NCBI RefSeq assembly: GCF_000003605.2
Contig: NW_003144786.1
Coordinates: 1,303,383-1,325,221 of the forward strand
DNA: 21,839 nucleotides
Direction: 5' to 3'
DNA from: Saccoglossus kowalevskii
Lineage: Eukaryota; Hemichordata; Enteropneusta; Harrimaniidae
In this document: piece after piece, positions 18,677-21,839 of the stretch
Numbering within the stretch: position 1 is the stretch's first letter
Layout of the letters: every line of letters starts with the position of its first letter
Notes under the pieces: generated by a model
What the model saw: only the letters and a program-made list of their open reading frames with translations
The model's database searches: none
What the model was told of the DNA's origin: nothing
Program-made: the position numbers and the translations under genes

Positions 18677-19488
18677 ATGTGGTGATGGCTGTAATCTTTA
18701 CTAGTTTATAAACAGGACACACAGTCTTGGTTACCGTGCATCATGGCTCCATCAACAGAACAAAGTTTTGGATTGGAGATATGTATGTGTATTTGTTAAG
18801 TTTGTACACAAATATCATATCTTCTCTCAGGTTCCAATGACTGAAACTAAAAAGTATACATGTATAACACCAATCAAGTGCCCAGAAATGGGGAAATCTT
18901 GAATTTTAGGAACTTATTTAATTGTTCTACTGACACCATATTCCAGAATTAGTCTAATGATAAATCCCTGTATATTAGAAACATGGGGAGTTTATCTAGA
19001 CATCTAAAAGTCCTTCTAATGACATCAAGAACACAGTTATAGTCTTGGAAACAGTTGTTATTCACTAATTTGCCTAAAGCTAAATTTATTGATGTGGCTA
19101 AACAAAAATAAATTTGGATAAATGCTTTAATGTATCTCGTATGTGGTATGCTGGAATTTCTCAACATATAATGACCAGCTCATGTCTTTATGACAAGTTT
19201 AGCTAACAGTTTGTTCAACCTAGAGTTAATTAATCATGAGTGTGAGCGGTAACGATTTGAGGAGGATTTGGCCATTCAAATGAAATACCCATAGTTTGAT
19301 TAGTAGTTATTCTGACTTGTTGGTACATTGACCTCATATACCCTGCTTTACGATATGGCATATATATAACCATACAAATTCTAGAGCACCCATTAACCAA
19401 CTTAGAACAGCTGTGGTACATCATGTATTAGATAAATCATAATTTTGTACTCATGTTATGCTTTATAAACAAGGAAAGTCTGAATAGT
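18677..19488. other. Intergenic or intronic stretch, no gene recognised
   Basis: The ATG at 18758 (MAPSTEQSFGLE) has a good start context, but no donor gives a phase fitting the exon at 19884. Otherwise the stretch is AT-rich with only short frames. Confidence 0.35.
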
Positions 19489-19758
19489 CAGAGGCGGTGG
19501 CACAAAATTGTGCATGAGGGGACGAGATCTGCTCACCAACCTCGTGCCGAAGGCGCTACCTTACTAGGGGGTTTGTGCCGGGGGCATGCTCCCCCTTAAA
19601 AATGTTTAAATCTAGCCCTCTTAAACGCTATTTCCTGCAGTTTGAGGGGCCAAGTTTTGTTGATACAAAGGGTTTCAACTTGATTTTGGAGGGGGGGCGC
19701 CCCCAACATTTTTTTTCAGGGTGCGATCACCCCTTCTGCTCTCTGTGCCGCCGCCACT
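19489..19758. mobile_element. MITE-like element with AGGCGGTGGCACA ends
   Basis: The left end CAGAGGCGGTGGCACA and the inverted right end AGTGGCGGCGGCACA agree over about 13 of 16 bases, and AATAGT stands on both outer sides (19483-19488 and 19759-19764) as a possible target duplication. The interior is GC-rich compared with its surroundings and holds GGGGGCATGCTCCCCC and GGGGGGGCGCCCCC near-palindromes. There is no transposase frame. CAGTGGCGG-type ends recall hAT elements, but those make 8-bp duplications, so the class is left open. Confidence 0.55.
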
Positions 19759-19883
19759 AATAGTTCATGTGAGTAACCATAAAGTCATCTCAATTATATT
19801 TTTTTCTATATTATTTGAATTTATTTTAATGTCCTTTCAGTTAGAACTGTTCTGATTTTAAACAGTATGCATGTTTGTTTTAG

Positions 19884-19997
19884 GATGAAAATGGTGTATT
19901 TGAGGAAAATGCTTCTCAACTGAATCTGAGTTCTGCAGCAGCAGCAGTAGGTCAGCTGAATGATGATTGTGATGAAATACTGAGAGAAATACACAAG
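19884..19997 (+). CDS. Orphan internal exon of an unidentified + strand gene
   Basis: A pyrimidine-rich acceptor TTTGTTTTAG and the donor AAG|GTAACA bound 114 nt that are open only in phase 0 (38 codons; a stop directly precedes the exon in frame). The peptide starts DENGVFEENASQLNL and ends in an Ala-rich, charged helix, GQLNDDCDEILREIHK. I do not recognise the family. No partner exon could be found in the window: the nearest good ATG (18758) is out of phase and nothing clear follows to the right end. The gene would be transcribed away from HBP1, possibly from the same promoter region. Confidence 0.4.
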
Positions 19998-21310
19998 GTA
20001 ACAATTACTAGTAGGGGTTTCATCAGTAAATTTCTTAGCAGGCAGGGGTTACTTTGCTATTCAGTGTACTTTAGAAAGAGAGATAATCAATGTATTTTTT
20101 TAGGATTTTTATAAAAAAAAAGCCTGTTGGAGACTCTTAGTTAACTAGTGGCTTAGATGGCAATGGGACGTAAAAAGGTGATACAATAGATTATCACATG
20201 ACCTTTATAATAGTGCATATCATTCACAATAGTGATATATGGTGTAAAATATTACTAACTGATATTTCACACTATGATATTTATGATGAGTCCCTTTGTG
20301 CTAATACAGTATGCAGAAAAAAACAAACATCATGTGATAGTATCGTTTTTATCACTGGGATATGAGAATTTCAGATGACAACATTTACTTAGGCGATATA
20401 ATGACAATTACTTAATTTGAAAAAAAGATATCACTAAAAAAGGTAACATTTCTGTCGATTTCAGAGACCATCAGCGACTGTAACTCCAAATGTTCATACA
20501 TTAACATGCTCTGATGTCACACATAATTAGCTTAAATTTGCATATGATTGATAAATGTAGTTCTCAGTCTTTTTGGCACTCAGAGTTGGGCATGTGATAA
20601 AAAGGTTATCACCTGATACCTCTTACTGTATTCCTAAAGCTGGTTAATACTTTGGCATCATAGGCTGTTATCCACACACTTTCGATGATAGTACTAGTCC
20701 TTGATGTCACATGTATCAATCAGCTCTATGAATAAGTGATAAGATAGCCAACAGGTTGATGACCTCATTATGACGTATAGCGGTCACTACTCAAGTCAGT
20801 CGTGGACTTTATGTATTCCAACGTGTAGTGGTTACAATATATATATCGGTAGTAGTGCCCTGGCAGTGTTGCTTTTTAGACTGCATAGTGATCTTTTTTA
20901 TTGTAATTTGCTTTCATCAATGATTAAAACAAACACACAGGAAACACAAGTCATTTGATTTTGAGGTGAGGGGGCTAAGTAATGTATGTGTCTAAATGAC
21001 AATAAGAATTTTATGTGTTAAAAATATCACCGATATAGTTAGAGAGTTTGTAATTTGATAAAATGAAATTAATATTTCATAAATAAAGGAAATCAGAGGC
21101 CACAACATTTTATTTCATTTTGAATCTGAATTCCTACAAAATCTGTCCTGTTAGAGGGCACACTGCTCCTGTGTGATAATTTACTGCCATGTATGTATCC
21201 GATATCTCAAGAACCACACAGCTGATTTCAATGAAATTACATTGGTGTGTTCAGATAATCCATAGAACTTTTTTACACTGTGTTCACACAGAGACCAGCT
21301 TTATAGTTAA
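19998..21310 (+). other. Probable intron or intergenic stretch with GTGATA dyads
   Basis: AT-rich with no exon I can support. It holds three GTGATA...TATCAC inverted pairs (20178-20197, 20334-20355, 20594-20612). The words ATATCTCAAGAACC and GATTTCAATGAAATT near 21200-21240 look like those seen in interspersed repeats of invertebrates. Confidence 0.35.
20178..20612. repeat. Three GTGATA-TATCAC dyads
   Basis: GTGATA pairs with TATCAC across 8, 10 and 7 bases at 20178-20197, 20334-20355 and 20594-20612. Each is joined to a CATG (CATGTGATA, inverted in the first). The first and last are inverted copies of each other over about 25 bp and may be the ends of a 435-bp element. Confidence 0.45.
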
Positions 21311-21463
21311 GGAGGGTCATCACCTGTGCATGTGCGGGAATCGAGTTCCAAGCGACGTTAACAACACACGCTAAAAATGCAAAGGCTCATGGGTAGACGC
21401 TTGTTTGTAAACAATGACACGCTATGGCCATCTGACGCATGCGCAGGTGACTACTCCCTCGCT
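21311..21463. mobile_element. TTAA-type MITE, copy 3
   Basis: The element is flanked by TTAA at 21307-21310 and 21464-21467. The left end GGAGGGTCATCACCTGTGCA and the inverted right end (AGCGAGGGAGTAGTCACCTG then CGCATGCG) are imperfect inverted repeats of about 30 bp. It shares TTAA, the G-rich start and the GTCRYC...GCATG layout with copies 1 and 2. At 153 bp there is room for little beyond the ends. Confidence 0.55.
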
Positions 21464-21467
21464 TTAA

Positions 21468-21839
21468 GCCAGCATTGAAACACGTAGGAACAAGATAAGT
21501 GATGGCACACCGATTTAGTTTAAGACAGCCTAAAATGACAAGTCTTGGTCGGCACCCCATATTTATAGAAATGTTTTTAGCACATGTGAACAATAACGCT
21601 GCCTTAAAAGCTTGCCCTCAAGGCTCAATGTCAACTCTGGAATTCCATTCATTGCAAGTATTTTAAAGAAATGTTTATACATGTATGAACACAGGATCAA
21701 TTAAAACCACTAATAAAGATTGTTTACAAAATTAGCTAAGTTGGCTTGGATGCACATGTGTGAACACGGTATTAGTTATTAGCTCTAAAATGTGCTACAG
21801 TCATTGTTCAGTGTTGGTTGGAATTTTGAATAAACAAGC
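21468..21839. other. Right end of window, no gene recognised
   Basis: AT-rich sequence beyond the third TTAA MITE, with a TACATGTATGAACAC word and related TGTGTGAACAC near 21757. No coding signal. Confidence 0.4.

Noticed and set aside
18758-18794. ATG of MAPSTEQSFGLE as first exon of the orphan-exon gene
   Set aside because: Possible donors leave phase 1 or 2, while the exon at 19884 accepts only phase 0; joining gives an immediate stop.

Overview
The window is an AT-rich piece of nuclear genome from an animal. It has short exons separated by GT-AG introns, polyadenylation signals, microsatellites and many decayed transposable elements. The protein-coding parts are metazoan (an HBP1-type AXH/HMG-box regulator and a secreted fasciclin-domain protein). 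The frequent TACATGTA/TGCATGCA-type words and the mix of tRNA-SINE, LINE and MITE debris would suit a marine invertebrate such as a lophotrochozoan (mollusc, brachiopod). That placement is an inference and not proven.

Layout. 1-310: 3' end of a LINE-like element on the + strand with an (ATT)6 tail. 338-1000 (- strand): a two-exon FAS1 (fasciclin) gene with signal peptide; its domain is about 20-25 residues short at the C-terminus, right where the LINE sits. 1163-1666: a DNA-transposon remnant with long terminal inverted repeats. 1667-4390: mostly uninformative intergenic DNA with one TTAA-flanked MITE (2989-3264). 4395-17275 (- strand): the main gene, an HBP1 orthologue that I could rebuild as ten coding exons whose reading phases all agree (1674 nt, 557 codons plus stop), followed by a probable 1.6-kb 3' UTR carrying five Pumilio-type sites. 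Its introns hold a tRNA-derived SINE, a TAA-flanked Harbinger-like MITE, a foldback element and several simple repeats. 17276-21839: a CCAAT-box promoter region, then largely non-coding DNA with one orphan + strand exon (19884-19997), a 270-bp MITE-like element, two more TTAA-type MITEs and a set of GTGATA/TATCAC dyads.

What stands out. Vertebrate HBP1 has no zinc finger. Here two small 5' exons encode a pair of C2H2/C2HC fingers that splice in frame, through a 5.4-kb intron, onto the conserved HBP1 repression, AXH and HMG-box regions. An ATG in perfect Kozak context just inside the first conserved HBP1 exon suggests that a shorter, finger-free form may also be made. The classical LXCXE retinoblastoma-binding motif of mammalian HBP1 is not seen, while the IXCXE motif inside the AXH domain is kept.

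No viral gene, toxin gene, CRISPR array, rRNA or functional tRNA gene was recognised.
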